Positions 27,546-36,875 of a stretch of DNA of 64,000 nucleotides are shown here, piece by piece (position 1 is the first letter of the stretch; every line of letters begins with the position of its first letter). A program made the position numbers and the translations under genes. Under the pieces are notes generated by a model, which was not told the DNA's origin, did no database searches, and saw nothing but the letters and a program-made list of their open reading frames with translations. The DNA is taken from the NCBI RefSeq assembly GCF_004339765.1, contig NZ_SMGO01000001.1, positions 682,001 to 746,000 of the forward strand, written 5' to 3'. The stretch is from Albibacterium bauzanense (GTDB taxonomy: Bacteria; Bacteroidota; Bacteroidia; Sphingobacteriales; Sphingobacteriaceae).

Positions 27546-27620
27546 AACTGTGCAATGATAAATCAGTTGTTTAAAAAGATATCAATTCAGCGAATTTTCC
27601 GCATTTCAATTTTTTTTGGG

Positions 27621-27628
27621 TAAATTTG
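27621..27628 (+). promoter_or_regulatory. -7 element of the Fur-family gene
   Basis: TAAATTTG fits TAnnTTTG and ends 18 nt before the ATG at 27647. No -33 TTTG at the usual distance is seen. Confidence 0.55.
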
Positions 27629-27646
27629 TTCCTTTAAGAAAAACAA

Positions 27647-28153
27647 ATGACTGCACAAGACTCATTTCAAGTGGTAAAGAAAATTTTCGAGGCCTATCTC
27701 GAAAATAAAAGTTTAAGGAAAACACCTGAACGTTTTGCCATACTTGAAGAAATTTATTCTAGAAACGACCATTTTGATGTGGAATCATTATATATCCACA
27801 TGAAAAATAAGAAATACAGAGTTAGTCGCGCTACTGTATACAACACTCTTGAATTATTAGTTTCATGTGACTTGGTGAAAAAACATCAATTTGGGAAAAA
27901 TATGGCCCAATTTGAGAAGTCCTATGGCTTTAAACAACACGATCACGTTATTTGTATTGAATGCAGTAAAGTTGTGGAATTCTGTGACCCCCGTATCCAC
28001 CAAATTCAATCCATGATTGGTGAACTATTAAATTTCGACATTAAGCATCATTCATTAAACCTATATGGTATTTGTAGTGCTTGTGCTTCAAAACGCAATA
28101 AAGAAGAGCAATCACTTCTAAGTAAAGGTTCTCTTAATCATATAAATGATTAA
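27647..28153 (+). CDS. fur: Fur-family transcriptional regulator
   Basis: A 168-residue metal-dependent repressor. The winged-helix domain spans about residues 15-90 ([35 protein letters not shown]). The dimerisation domain carries metal ligands [15 protein letters not shown] with CxxC (about 105-108) and the second pair GICSACASK (about 147-153). Whether it senses iron, zinc (Zur) or peroxide (PerR) cannot be decided from sequence. purA follows after 45 bp. Its own -7 element lies just upstream. Confidence 0.92.
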   Translation: MTAQDSFQVVKKIFEAYLENKSLRKTPERFAILEEIYSRNDHFDVESLYIHMKNKKYRVSRATVYNTLELLVSCDLVKKHQFGKNMAQFEKSYGFKQHDHVICIECSKVVEFCDPRIHQIQSMIGELLNFDIKHHSLNLYGICSACASKRNKEEQSLLSKGSLNHIND

Positions 28154-28198
28154 CAAATACTATTAAATATTTAATTTTCACTTTCTATAAAAAAAATT

Positions 28199-29473
28199 AT
28201 GCAAGTTGATATACTTTTGGGTCTTCAATGGGGCGACGAAGGTAAGGGAAAGATTGTTGATGTCCTATGTCCTCAATATGATCTGATAGCACGTTTTCAA
28301 GGTGGCCCAAATGCTGGCCATACATTAGAATTCGACCAACAGAAATACGTATTAAACACCATTCCATCCGGAATATTTAATGACAGAATCTTAAATGTAA
28401 TTGGTAACGGAGTAGTGATTGACCCAATTATCTTAAAGAGAGAAATTGATAGTCTAAAAAAGAACGGTTTTGACCCCGTTGCTAAAGGAAAACTGGTAAT
28501 TGCAAGAAAAGCTCACCTTATCTTGCCTACTCATCAACTATTAGATGCAGCTTCAGAATCAAAAATGGGTGATGGTAAGATTGGATCTACGTTAAAAGGT
28601 ATAGGTCCTACATACATGGATAAAACCGGCAGAAATGGTTTACGTGTTGGAGATACCACATTGCCTGATTTTCAAACACGTTATAATAAGCTTGTTGAAA
28701 AGCATAAATCTATTCTATCTCATTATGGAGATATCCCTGATTTTAGTGAAAAAGAAAAACAATTTTTTGAGGCAATAGAATTCCTAAAAACTATTCCTCA
28801 TGTAGATAGTGAACATCTAATAAATAAAGCATTACAAGATGGCAAGAAAGTTTTAGCCGAAGGTGCTCAAGGCACATTGCTTGATATAGATTTTGGTTCT
28901 TATCCATTCGTAACATCATCTAATACAACTTCTGCTGGAGCCTGTATTGGTTTAGGAGTAGCTCCTCAAAAGATCGGCAGCGTTATCGGCATCTTCAAGG
29001 CTTACTGTACACGTGTTGGCAGCGGCCCATTTCCTACAGAGCTTGACAATGAAATTGGTGAAAACTTAAGACAAATCGGCCACGAATTCGGTGCTACTAC
29101 TGGTAGAGCGAGACGAACAGGCTGGATTGATATCCCTGCTTTAAAGTATGCCATCATGTTAAATGGAGTTACTGAATTAGTAATGACAAAGGCCGATGTA
29201 TTAAGTGGCTTTGATGAAATAAGTGTTTGTACACATTATATTCAAAGTGGCGAGAAGATCGATTATATGCCATATGATATTATCTCTATTAAACCAGAGC
29301 CTGTCATCGAAAATTTACCAGGGTGGAAAGAAGATATAACCAAAATAACTTCAATAGAAGAAATTCCTGAGGCCTTGAAAAGTTATATTAGCTATTTAGA
29401 GGAGAAATTAAACGTACCTATAAAATATCTTTCAGTAGGTCCTGACCGTGTACAAACTCTAATTCTAAAATAA
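28199..29473 (+). CDS. purA: Adenylosuccinate synthase
   Basis: A 424-residue cytoplasmic enzyme that joins IMP and aspartate with GTP to give adenylosuccinate, the first committed step to AMP. Signatures: LGLQWGDEGKGKIVD at the N-terminus, FQGGPNAGHTL, the IMP loop STLKGIGPTYMDKTGRNGLR (about 123-142), EGAQGTLLDIDFGSYPFVTS and GATTGRARRTGWID. Length is normal. It follows the Fur gene by 45 bp on the same strand. The PabB-like gene starts 21 bp after its stop. Confidence 0.97.
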   Translation: MQVDILLGLQWGDEGKGKIVDVLCPQYDLIARFQGGPNAGHTLEFDQQKYVLNTIPSGIFNDRILNVIGNGVVIDPIILKREIDSLKKNGFDPVAKGKLVIARKAHLILPTHQLLDAASESKMGDGKIGSTLKGIGPTYMDKTGRNGLRVGDTTLPDFQTRYNKLVEKHKSILSHYGDIPDFSEKEKQFFEAIEFLKTIPHVDSEHLINKALQDGKKVLAEGAQGTLLDIDFGSYPFVTSSNTTSAGACIGLGVAPQKIGSVIGIFKAYCTRVGSGPFPTELDNEIGENLRQIGHEFGATTGRARRTGWIDIPALKYAIMLNGVTELVMTKADVLSGFDEISVCTHYIQSGEKIDYMPYDIISIKPEPVIENLPGWKEDITKITSIEEIPEALKSYISYLEEKLNVPIKYLSVGPDRVQTLILK

Positions 29474-29494
29474 TTACAGTAAATAAATAGATTC

Positions 29495-30703
29495 GTGATT
29501 TACGAACCTTCAAATATTGATTTATTTAAAGAAAAAGCCCAATTATGGGCTTCTTCTTTTTCTACCGTTTGCATATTAGATTCAAATAACTATAGTGATC
29601 CATTCGGTTCAATATCTTTAATGATTGCAGTTGGAAAAACATCAGAATTCAAGTCCGACAAACTACAAGACTTTAAAGATTTACAGAACTTCCTCAATAA
29701 ACATCCTGAAGAAATTATTCCTGGTTATTTAACTTATGACCTTGAAGCCTACTTCTTTATTCCTAACTACCTATTAACTTTCAAGAAAGGTAAAGTAGAA
29801 ATAAAAGCTACTGATCCATATGCAATTATTAATGCAATAGAGTTGATAGATATTAAAGTGGAAGCTATTAATTTCCATGGTACTATAAAAAACCGGATGT
29901 CTCGCCAGGAATATGGAACTGCTTTCCAAAAACTTCAAGAACATATCTTTAAAGGAGATATATACGAAATAAATTTATGTCAGGAATTTTATTCTGAGAA
30001 TTCAAGTCTTAATTGCTTCGCTGCTTATAAAGAATTAAATTCCATATCGCCTACTCCTTTTTCGTGTTTTCTGAAGCATGAAAACAATTTCATTATATCT
30101 GCTTCTCCTGAACGTTTCCTCTCAAAAAAGGGTGAAAAATTAATATCTCAACCTATTAAAGGAACGGCACCAAGAGGAAAAACACCAGAAGAAGATAATG
30201 AAATAAAGAACAGACTAAAAAATGACCTGAAAGAAATCAGCGAAAACATAATGATCGTTGATTTAGTCAGAAATGATTTAACTAGAAGTGCTAAAGCAGG
30301 AACTGTCAAAGTAGAAGAACTGCTGGGATTATATAGTTTCAAACAGGTTCATCAACTCATATCAACCATTAGTTGCACCATTAAACCAGGAATAGAGTCA
30401 ACAACTACAATCCAAAACACTTTCCCTCCTGGGTCAATGACAGGCGCGCCAAAAATAAGTGCAATGAATCTAATAAGTCAATATGAAAAAGGAAACCGTG
30501 GCTTATATGCTGGATCCATTGGGTACTTCAATGGAAATAACGACTTTGATTTCAATGTCGTTATTCGCACATTAATACATAATTCTGAAACAGGATATCT
30601 ATCTTTCCATGTCGGAGGAGCAATTACAGCTTATGCAAATGAAAATGCAGAATATCAGGAATGCTTACTAAAGGCTTCTGCTATAAACAAGTTACTTTCC
30701 TAA
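29495..30703 (+). CDS. pabB: Aminodeoxychorismate synthase component I (PabB-like)
   Basis: A 402-residue chorismate-binding enzyme that aminates chorismate to aminodeoxychorismate for folate synthesis, using ammonia from a separate glutaminase subunit. Motifs: GDIYEINLCQEFY, SASPERFLSKKG, ISQPIKGTAPRGKTPEEDNE with the Lys-Gly-Thr active site (PabB-type PIKGT, which carries the catalytic Lys), MIVDLVRNDLTRSAK, and FPPGSMTGAPKISAM. The length is short for anthranilate synthase and the active site favours PabB. The start codon is GTG, 21 bp behind purA. The partner lyase candidate is at 19.0-19.9 kb. Confidence 0.9.
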   Translation: MIYEPSNIDLFKEKAQLWASSFSTVCILDSNNYSDPFGSISLMIAVGKTSEFKSDKLQDFKDLQNFLNKHPEEIIPGYLTYDLEAYFFIPNYLLTFKKGKVEIKATDPYAIINAIELIDIKVEAINFHGTIKNRMSRQEYGTAFQKLQEHIFKGDIYEINLCQEFYSENSSLNCFAAYKELNSISPTPFSCFLKHENNFIISASPERFLSKKGEKLISQPIKGTAPRGKTPEEDNEIKNRLKNDLKEISENIMIVDLVRNDLTRSAKAGTVKVEELLGLYSFKQVHQLISTISCTIKPGIESTTTIQNTFPPGSMTGAPKISAMNLISQYEKGNRGLYAGSIGYFNGNNDFDFNVVIRTLIHNSETGYLSFHVGGAITAYANENAEYQECLLKASAINKLLS

Positions 30704-30722
30704 AATATCCTCCAATTCTCAA

Positions 30723-31523
30723 TTAATTCGCTTTATAATACTTCATCGCTTCGGGAATTAACTTTTTAATATCATTAATTCTGCGTGCATCACTAGGGTG
30801 TGAACTCAAAAACTCGGGTGGAGCTCCAGATCCTTCTTTAGCATTCATCATTCTGGTCCAGAAGTTAACGGCTTCATTTGGATTATATCCGGCCATTGCC
30901 ATAAAAATAAGACCCATTCTATCTGCTTCAGACTCTTGATTGCGAGAATAGTTTAAGATAGCTAATTGACCTCCAATACCGTAAAGCTGATTTATCACTG
31001 CTTGTGACTTACCCGATGAAGCAGCACCAATCAGAGTACCACCACCTTGTGCCAAAGCCATTTGAGAGGCTCGTTCAGCAGAGTGTTTTGCTATTGCATG
31101 AGCAATCTCATGACCCATAACTGCGGCTAAACCACTCTCATTTGCAGTAACTGGTAATATACCAGAAAAGACCGCTACCTTTCCTCCGGGCATACACCAT
31201 GCATTAATATTTTTGTCTTTTATCAATGCAAACTGCCAGTCAAAGTTATATTGACTACCCATCCCATTATTATTAAAATATGTAGTAATGGCACGTGAAA
31301 TTCTTTGTCCAACCCGTTGAACTTCATTTGCATCCGCGGTTCCAGTTATTACCGTAGTTTGAGGGCTCTTTAAAAACTGAGTATAAGCAAGTGCTGCCTC
31401 CTGTCTCAAACTACTATCATCTACCAGGCTCAATTGTTTTCTACCGGTAAAAGGAACAGTAGAGCATGCTGTTATAAAACTCATTAAGAGCAAGCCGGCA
31501 GTTATCTTAGGCAGGTTTTTCAT
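30723..31523 (-). CDS. M48-family metalloprotease, lipoprotein
   Basis: A 266-residue zinc peptidase of the M48 family (periplasmic, BepA/LoiP-like quality control). The lipoprotein signal is MKNLPKITAGLLLMSFITAC with Cys20 in the lipobox. The catalytic motif MGHEIAHAIAKH (HExxH, about 139-150) and the third zinc ligand in NYSRNQESEADRMGL are intact. The C-terminal SSHPSDARRINDIKKL is typical. The product likely sits on the periplasmic face of a membrane and degrades misfolded outer membrane proteins. It lies 66 bp downstream of plsY on the same strand and converges on pabB. Confidence 0.92.
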   Translation of the reverse strand: MKNLPKITAGLLLMSFITACSTVPFTGRKQLSLVDDSSLRQEAALAYTQFLKSPQTTVITGTADANEVQRVGQRISRAITTYFNNNGMGSQYNFDWQFALIKDKNINAWCMPGGKVAVFSGILPVTANESGLAAVMGHEIAHAIAKHSAERASQMALAQGGGTLIGAASSGKSQAVINQLYGIGGQLAILNYSRNQESEADRMGLIFMAMAGYNPNEAVNFWTRMMNAKEGSGAPPEFLSSHPSDARRINDIKKLIPEAMKYYKAN

Positions 31524-31589
31524 CTGATTATTTATTTAATATATAACAATAAAAAAGCAATTAACATGCCAGTACAGCAAACAACCGTA

Positions 31590-32231
31590 TTATTTATGTT
31601 TAAATAAATAAACCTTAGATTCTTTTCCTTTTAGTAAACGTTCAATATTTTTTTGATGAGTTATCAGAACCAATACGCATATACAAATACCATAAAGGAG
31701 AATAGATTTTATAGGAGTATGAAAAACCACCGAAACACTAAAAGGGAATGCAAATCCTGCACAAATAGAGCTTAAAGAGACGTATTTAAAGAGCAATAAT
31801 AGGATGATGAATACTGCAACACAAACCATTGCTGCTTCAAAATGAATAGCCAGTATCATCCCAAATAAGGTCGCTACTCCTTTTCCTCCACGAAAACCAG
31901 CAAACACAGGAAATAAATGGCCTAATACAGCAATAACTCCTAAAATAAGTTGGTAATTTATAAATTGGATAGAACTTTGTGGCCCCGTAACAGAGATACC
32001 TATGAAATAGGCCAAATTGGTAGCAGTCCACCCCTTTAATATATCAATCAGCATGACAGCAGTTCCAGCCTTTGTACCTAAAACTCTGAACGTATTAGTT
32101 GCTCCGGCATTTCCACTACCGAACTCTCTCACATCAACCCTATAAAACGATTGCCCTAGCCAAACCGCTGTAGGTATTGATCCAAATAAATAAGCTGCTA
32201 TCAGAGCTAAAATAGAAGAAATAGATATCAT
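31590..32231 (-). CDS. plsY: Glycerol-3-phosphate acyltransferase PlsY
   Basis: A 213-residue inner membrane enzyme that transfers acyl groups from acyl-phosphate to glycerol-3-phosphate, the first step of phospholipid synthesis. There are five hydrophobic segments. Family motifs: YLFGSIPTAVWLG, VREFGSGNAGATNTFRVLG (about 35-53), LIDILKG, and GHLFPVFAGFRGGKGVATLFG (about 102-122). Length is normal. It begins 6 bp after the nadC stop on the same strand, so the two are translationally close in one operon, an unusual pairing in function. Confidence 0.94.
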   Translation of the reverse strand: MISISSILALIAAYLFGSIPTAVWLGQSFYRVDVREFGSGNAGATNTFRVLGTKAGTAVMLIDILKGWTATNLAYFIGISVTGPQSSIQFINYQLILGVIAVLGHLFPVFAGFRGGKGVATLFGMILAIHFEAAMVCVAVFIILLLLFKYVSLSSICAGFAFPFSVSVVFHTPIKSILLYGICICVLVLITHQKNIERLLKGKESKVYLFKHK

Positions 32232-32237
32232 TAACTG

Positions 32238-33113
32238 CTACTTTTTCGAAAGGGTCTTTGCCAAATTGCTTTTAAGACTTATATCTATACTTTTTACGGA
32301 GTGTGTTAATGCCCCCATAGAAATAAAATCAACCCCACATGAAGCGTATTCAAAAGCATTTTCAAAAGTAATACCTCCTGATGCTTCAGTTACGAATCGT
32401 TTGTCAATTATTTGAACAGCTTCCTTCAATGTCTTAATATCAAAATTATCCAAAAGTATTCGCTCCACACCTCCATGTTCTAATACCTCATTCAGCTCAT
32501 CAATACTTCTAACCTCTATTTCAATATCAATATTTTTTTTATGTTCTCTACGATATTTATTTGCTGCATCCAAAGCACTCTTTATTCCTCCAGCAAAATC
32601 AACATGGTTATCTTTAATTAATATCATATCATACAAACCAAATCGATGATTAACTCCCCCTCCAATACGAACAGCCTCCTTTTCTAAGAAACGAATACCC
32701 GGTGTCGTCTTCCTTGTATCCAAAACTCTTGTTCCGGTCTTTGAAAGCTGTTTAACAACTTTGTTTGTTACTGTTGCTATACCACTCATACGTTGCATAA
32801 CATTTAAAACCAAACGTTCTGCTAATAGAATACTATGCACACTTCCATAAATCTCAATAACGATATCACCGGGATTTACTTCCTGACCATCCTCAAAAAA
32901 TATAGTCAATTCTAACTCTGGATCAATTTCTTTGAATATAGCTTTAGCAACTTCAACTCCAGCCAGAATACCAGATTCCTTTATCAGGATATGAGCTTTT
33001 CCCTGTGCACCTTTCGGAATCGTAGACAATGAAGTATGGTCACCATCACCAACATCTTCACGAATTGCTAATTGAATAAATTGATGCATAGCATTCCTCT
33101 CTATTTGATCCAT
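32238..33113 (-). CDS. nadC: Nicotinate-nucleotide pyrophosphorylase (carboxylating)
   Basis: A 291-residue cytoplasmic enzyme that forms nicotinate mononucleotide from quinolinate and PRPP in NAD synthesis. Signatures: REDVGDGDHTS (about 18-28), LNVMQRMSGIATVT, LDTRKTTPGIRFLEKEAVRI with the PRPP/quinolinate-binding Arg and Lys, GGVNHRFGLYDMILIKDNH, and EASGGITFENAFEYASCGVD. A -7 element TACTTTTG lies just upstream, 17 nt before the chosen ATG. A second ATG eight codons in is also possible. It heads an operon with plsY and possibly the M48 gene. Confidence 0.95.
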   Translation of the reverse strand: MDQIERNAMHQFIQLAIREDVGDGDHTSLSTIPKGAQGKAHILIKESGILAGVEVAKAIFKEIDPELELTIFFEDGQEVNPGDIVIEIYGSVHSILLAERLVLNVMQRMSGIATVTNKVVKQLSKTGTRVLDTRKTTPGIRFLEKEAVRIGGGVNHRFGLYDMILIKDNHVDFAGGIKSALDAANKYRREHKKNIDIEIEVRSIDELNEVLEHGGVERILLDNFDIKTLKEAVQIIDKRFVTEASGGITFENAFEYASCGVDFISMGALTHSVKSIDISLKSNLAKTLSKK

Positions 33114-33130
33114 ACTGTTAAATTTCCCCT

Positions 33131-33138
33131 CAAAAGTA
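33131..33138 (-). promoter_or_regulatory. -7 element of the nadC-plsY operon
   Basis: TACTTTTG on the minus strand fits TAnnTTTG and ends 17 nt before the nadC ATG. It separates nadC from the upstream DUF4783 gene. Confidence 0.62.
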
Positions 33139-33183
33139 AGAATTTGCCCTGAATTACCTTTAATATTTTCAAAAACTCGTTAA

Positions 33184-33576
33184 CTAATCAATGGTTTTCT
33201 CTATCCTAATTTCCACAACCTGGGCTTTATTATCATTAATTCTAATAGAATAAGAAACCCGAAAATACCCCTTTATTGTATTCAGCTCAATTACTGCATG
33301 TTGATAGTTAGGGTTGCTGTCTAAACGATGAATGACCTTAGAGCCTGTAGGGGAATTCATCTTAAAGAATGATTCAAGAATGATTTCTGCCTGTACCTTG
33401 GAATATACATTATTGTCATTTAAAATCGACAAATTCACCGTTGGTGAGAAGTACTTAGAGATCTCTCTGGCGTTTCCCTGTCGAAATTGACCTGATAATT
33501 CTCCAATCAAATCGTTCCCGATTGAATTCGAAATACAAATAAATATAAAAGCAATGGATAAAATACAACTCTTCAT
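33184..33576 (-). CDS. DUF4783 family secreted protein
   Basis: A 130-residue protein with an N-terminal signal peptide (CILSIAFIFICISNSIG, cleavage near residue 20). The mature part of about 110 residues fits the Bacteroidota DUF4783 family, a small NTF2-like fold (GNAREISKYFSPTVNLSILN, then KVQAEIILESFFKMN, and strands ending QVVEIRIEKTID). No catalytic residues are evident and the function is unknown. It sits 70 bp upstream of nadC, which has its own -7 element between them. The 220 bp on its other side hold the gpmI promoter. Confidence 0.82.
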   Translation of the reverse strand: MKSCILSIAFIFICISNSIGNDLIGELSGQFRQGNAREISKYFSPTVNLSILNDNNVYSKVQAEIILESFFKMNSPTGSKVIHRLDSNPNYQHAVIELNTIKGYFRVSYSIRINDNKAQVVEIRIEKTID

Positions 33577-33730
33577 TAATTATCCTGATTCAATTTAATA
33601 TATCAATAATCATTTCTTACACTAAAAGGATGCCGAGAAATCAAATATAGAATATAATGCCCATTTAAAGAAAGATAAATAATTTCACCAACATTAAAAT
33701 GCGCCATTATAATAGTCTTCTAATTATTCT

Positions 33731-33738
33731 TAAATTTG
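33731..33738 (+). promoter_or_regulatory. -7 element of gpmI
   Basis: TAAATTTG fits TAnnTTTG and lies 58 nt before the gpmI ATG. The remainder of the 33577-33796 gap shows no other recognisable feature. Confidence 0.5.
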
Positions 33739-33796
33739 TATAATTGAGTCCACTTTTTGGATAAAGCATAATTCATAGAACTAAAATATAATTTTA

Positions 33797-35320
33797 ATGC
33801 AAAAAGATAAAAAAGTAATGTTAATGATTCTCGATGGCTGGGGATTTGGTAAGCACGATAAAAGTAATGCTGTAGAAGCGGCGTCTACGCCATTCTTCAA
33901 CTCTCTATTAAAAGAATATCCAAACTCTCGTCTACAAGCCTCCGGAGAATTCGTTGGGTTACCAGAAGGACAGATGGGTAATTCAGAGGTCGGACATATG
34001 AATCTAGGTGCAGGAAGAATTGTTTACCAAGAGCTGGGAAGAATAAACAAGACAATTACTGATAATGAATTAAAAGACAATCAAGTTTTAATTGATGCTT
34101 TTAATCATGCATTAAAAAACAATACTAATATTCACTTTATTGGATTATTATCTAATGGAGGAGTACATTCTCATTTCAATCATTTAATAGGATTGTGCGA
34201 TGTAGCTAAAGATGCTGGCTTAAAGAAAGTATATGTTCATGCATTCCTTGATGGAAGAGATACAGACCCTCATTCAGGAAAAGAATTTCTTCAAACAGTA
34301 GAAGAAAAGATCTCAAATGGAGTTGGTGAAATAGTATCAGCAGTTGGCAGATATTATGCCATGGATCGAGACAACCGTTGGGAGCGTGTAAAAAAAGCAT
34401 ATGATTTATTAGTAGGTGGAAAAGGCCATCCTACCAAAAACATTATAGATTCTGTTCAGAACTCGTATGATGAAGGAATAACTGATGAGTTTGTAGAGCC
34501 TATAGTAAAAGTAAATAGCAATGGAGAACCAATTGCAACCATAAAAGATGGAGATGTAGTTATATGTTATAACTTTAGAACAGATCGTGCTCGTGAAATC
34601 ACAACTGCATTAACACAAAAACCGCTGCCAGAATTCGGAATGCACCCACTAAATCTTCATTATGTAACCATGACTTCATATGATGAAACATTTAAAAACG
34701 TAAATGTTGTTTTCAGAAAAGACGATGTGGCTCAAACACTTGGAGAAGTTTTAGAACAAAATGGGAAAACTCAGGTTAGAATTGCAGAAACAGAAAAGTA
34801 CCCTCACGTAACTTTCTTTTTCTCAGGTGGCAGAGAGAAAGAATTCATCAATGAACGCCGTCTTTTAGTACCTTCACCTAAAGTTGCTACATATGATCTG
34901 CAACCAGAGATGAGTGCCAATACTATCGCTGATACAATTTGTGAAGATATAAATTCTAATAAGCCAGATTTCATATGTCTAAATTTCGCAAACCCAGATA
35001 TGGTGGGCCATACCGGAGTATTTCAAGCAGTAATAAAAGCAGTTGAAACTGTTGATCGCTGTAGTAAGCAAGTTATTGAGTGTGGTTTAGAAAACGGTTA
35101 TTCTTTTATTATTCTCGCCGATCACGGTAATGCAGAATATATGATTAATGACGATGGAACTGTTAATACCGCTCATACTACCAATCTGGTACCTTGTATT
35201 TTGATAGATAAAGATTATAAATCAATCGCTGATGGAAAACTAGGAGATATTGCGCCAACAATATTAAAACTAATGAATGTTCCAATACCCGAAAAGATGA
35301 CAGGGCTGCCATTAGTGTAG
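33797..35320 (+). CDS. gpmI: 2,3-bisphosphoglycerate-independent phosphoglycerate mutase
   Basis: A 507-residue Mn-dependent glycolytic enzyme that interconverts 3- and 2-phosphoglycerate. It belongs to the alkaline phosphatase superfamily: LMILDGWGFGK with the metal-binding Asp near the N-terminus, the phospho-Ser motif MGNSEVGHMNLGAGR (about residues 60-74), HAFLDGRDTDPHSG, YYAMDRDNRWER, and C-terminal metal ligands NFANPDMVGHTG, LADHGNAEYM and TAHTTNLVPC. Full length. A small lipoprotein gene begins 16 bp after its stop and is probably co-transcribed. Confidence 0.96.
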   Translation: MQKDKKVMLMILDGWGFGKHDKSNAVEAASTPFFNSLLKEYPNSRLQASGEFVGLPEGQMGNSEVGHMNLGAGRIVYQELGRINKTITDNELKDNQVLIDAFNHALKNNTNIHFIGLLSNGGVHSHFNHLIGLCDVAKDAGLKKVYVHAFLDGRDTDPHSGKEFLQTVEEKISNGVGEIVSAVGRYYAMDRDNRWERVKKAYDLLVGGKGHPTKNIIDSVQNSYDEGITDEFVEPIVKVNSNGEPIATIKDGDVVICYNFRTDRAREITTALTQKPLPEFGMHPLNLHYVTMTSYDETFKNVNVVFRKDDVAQTLGEVLEQNGKTQVRIAETEKYPHVTFFFSGGREKEFINERRLLVPSPKVATYDLQPEMSANTIADTICEDINSNKPDFICLNFANPDMVGHTGVFQAVIKAVETVDRCSKQVIECGLENGYSFIILADHGNAEYMINDDGTVNTAHTTNLVPCILIDKDYKSIADGKLGDIAPTILKLMNVPIPEKMTGLPLV

Positions 35321-35336
35321 TTTAATAAATGGGTAG

Positions 35337-35873
35337 ATGCTAAAGACTTTATTAAACAGTTTATATTTAATTTTATTTCTATTTAGTTCTTGTTCTCAGG
35401 TTGAAAATACGGAATCAACCGCTCTTACTTATTTTGACATTAAAAGCTATTTTCTAAATGAAGCCTCTAGATTATCTTCAAGAAAATCGGCTATTCTTAA
35501 AGAAGTAAGTAAAAACGAACAACAGGAAAGAAAAACTATTTTAATTAATGACTGGAAAAAAGAATTCGACCTTTTTATTGAATCTGATATTAATAAACCT
35601 TCTTGGACTTCAAGTTATAAAATTGAAATTAATGGCGATACTACTCTCTATCAAGCCTTAACTCCAGAATTACGAACACGTATGATTCAAGTTATCAAAG
35701 GCGGTAGTAAAATAAGATCTATTTCTATAAAGAATGAGTCGCTCAATAGACTTTACAAAAGCTATGAATCTCTTTCCTATTATCCGGACTCAATATATGT
35801 AATTGAAAAAGAGCAACAAGTACGCTTCTTGGGTAATAACAAATACAGAGTAACAGGTATTTTTACTGATTAA
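35337..35873 (+). CDS. Lipoprotein of unknown function
   Basis: A 178-residue protein with a lipoprotein signal: MLKTLLNSLYLILFLFSSCS, lipobox Cys at about residue 19. The mature part is rich in Ser, Lys and Glu, with a helical first half (YFLNEASRLSSRKSAILKEV) and a strand-rich second half ending NNKYRVTGIFTD. No known motif is recognised. It lies 16 bp behind gpmI and in front of a strong terminator, so it is the last gene of that transcript. The location should be a membrane surface facing the periplasm or the cell surface. Confidence 0.78.
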   Translation: MLKTLLNSLYLILFLFSSCSQVENTESTALTYFDIKSYFLNEASRLSSRKSAILKEVSKNEQQERKTILINDWKKEFDLFIESDINKPSWTSSYKIEINGDTTLYQALTPELRTRMIQVIKGGSKIRSISIKNESLNRLYKSYESLSYYPDSIYVIEKEQQVRFLGNNKYRVTGIFTD

Positions 35874-35887
35874 AATATCGTATAATT

Positions 35888-35923
35888 AAAAAGGCTAGCA
35901 ACATAATTGTTGCTAGCCTTTTT
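35888..35923. terminator. Bidirectional terminator
   Basis: A 15-bp perfect stem, arms 35888-35902 and 35909-35923, core GGCTAGCAAC/GTTGCTAGCC, with A-runs and T-runs on either side. It serves the gpmI-lipoprotein unit and the convergent TPR gene. Confidence 0.92.
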
Positions 35924-35949
35924 AATTAATATCAAAATACGTTTATTCT

Positions 35950-36615
35950 CTATAAACTAGTTCTGTATACCTTAACCTTCTTCAATTCTAAATCTAAATC
36001 CTTCCTATTTGGATTTTTCTTCAATACAGTTTCTAAATCTTTAATGCAATTATCATATGACTCAACGGCAGCAGTCTTATTATAATTTTTTGAAGTACTT
36101 GTACCTATCAAATTACCTAGATCACGAAAAGCCATTGCTCTATTCTGATAAAGCTTAGCATCACTATCATTCATTTCAATAGCTTTACTATAATCACTAA
36201 TACTTGCATGTAATAAATTGCTTCGTTGTTCATCGGTCAACTTAGACTCAGTATCTATGGCCAATGTATTTTGAGCTTTTGCACGATAGTAATATGCTGA
36301 TACATCATTTGGTCTTCCTTTTATAACAGATGAAAACGACTTAGTAGCTCCAGTATAATCATTTGACTGATACTGAGAATAGCCTAACATATAAAGAATA
36401 TCTAAATTTTGTGGATCTGACGGAAGCGCTTTTTCAAGATTAGTAACAGCGGCCTTAAAATCCCCATCAATCAATGCTTTCTGACCAAGCTTAACATAAG
36501 GGTTTGTATTATTATCGGCATTCTGCGCAAAAGCAGGAATACTTCCAATAACAAACAATCCTGCTATCACAACTTTTTTTACACTTAGGTGTACTTTATT
36601 CAATTTGACTCTCAT
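35950..36615 (-). CDS. Secreted tetratricopeptide-repeat protein
   Basis: A 221-residue protein with a signal peptide (MRVKLNKVHLSVKKVVIAGL, hydrophobic to about residue 31, cleavage after AFAQ). TPR repeats follow: residues about 40-170 hold consecutive helix-turn-helix units such as NLDILYMLGYSQYQSNDYTG and DVSAYYYRAKAQ. TPR proteins act as protein-interaction scaffolds; the partner is unknown. I chose the ATG at 36615 because the longer frame to 36669 places 18 extra residues before a complete signal peptide. An upstream TTGACA with TATGTTTA may be its promoter. It is divergent from lon. Confidence 0.85.
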   Translation of the reverse strand: MRVKLNKVHLSVKKVVIAGLFVIGSIPAFAQNADNNTNPYVKLGQKALIDGDFKAAVTNLEKALPSDPQNLDILYMLGYSQYQSNDYTGATKSFSSVIKGRPNDVSAYYYRAKAQNTLAIDTESKLTDEQRSNLLHASISDYSKAIEMNDSDAKLYQNRAMAFRDLGNLIGTSTSKNYNKTAAVESYDNCIKDLETVLKKNPNRKDLDLELKKVKVYRTSL

Positions 36616-36875
36616 ATACAATTTTCTAATTTGGGATATAAACATAAAGTTAAGAAATCTTGTCAACAATAATTAAACTCATTTCTATCCTTTTTATTAT
36701 GCCTAGTACAAAAACGGTACCGAAAATATAATTAAACAGAAATTCTGTCGCTTCCTGGTCGTCTCTCGAGATTGGCATAAGCCTTGCAGATATTACATTT
36801 ACTATATGAATTAAAAAAAACCTAGTGTTGTTGCTGTCAATATGTCGCAAAATTATTAGGAACAAACTAAAATAA

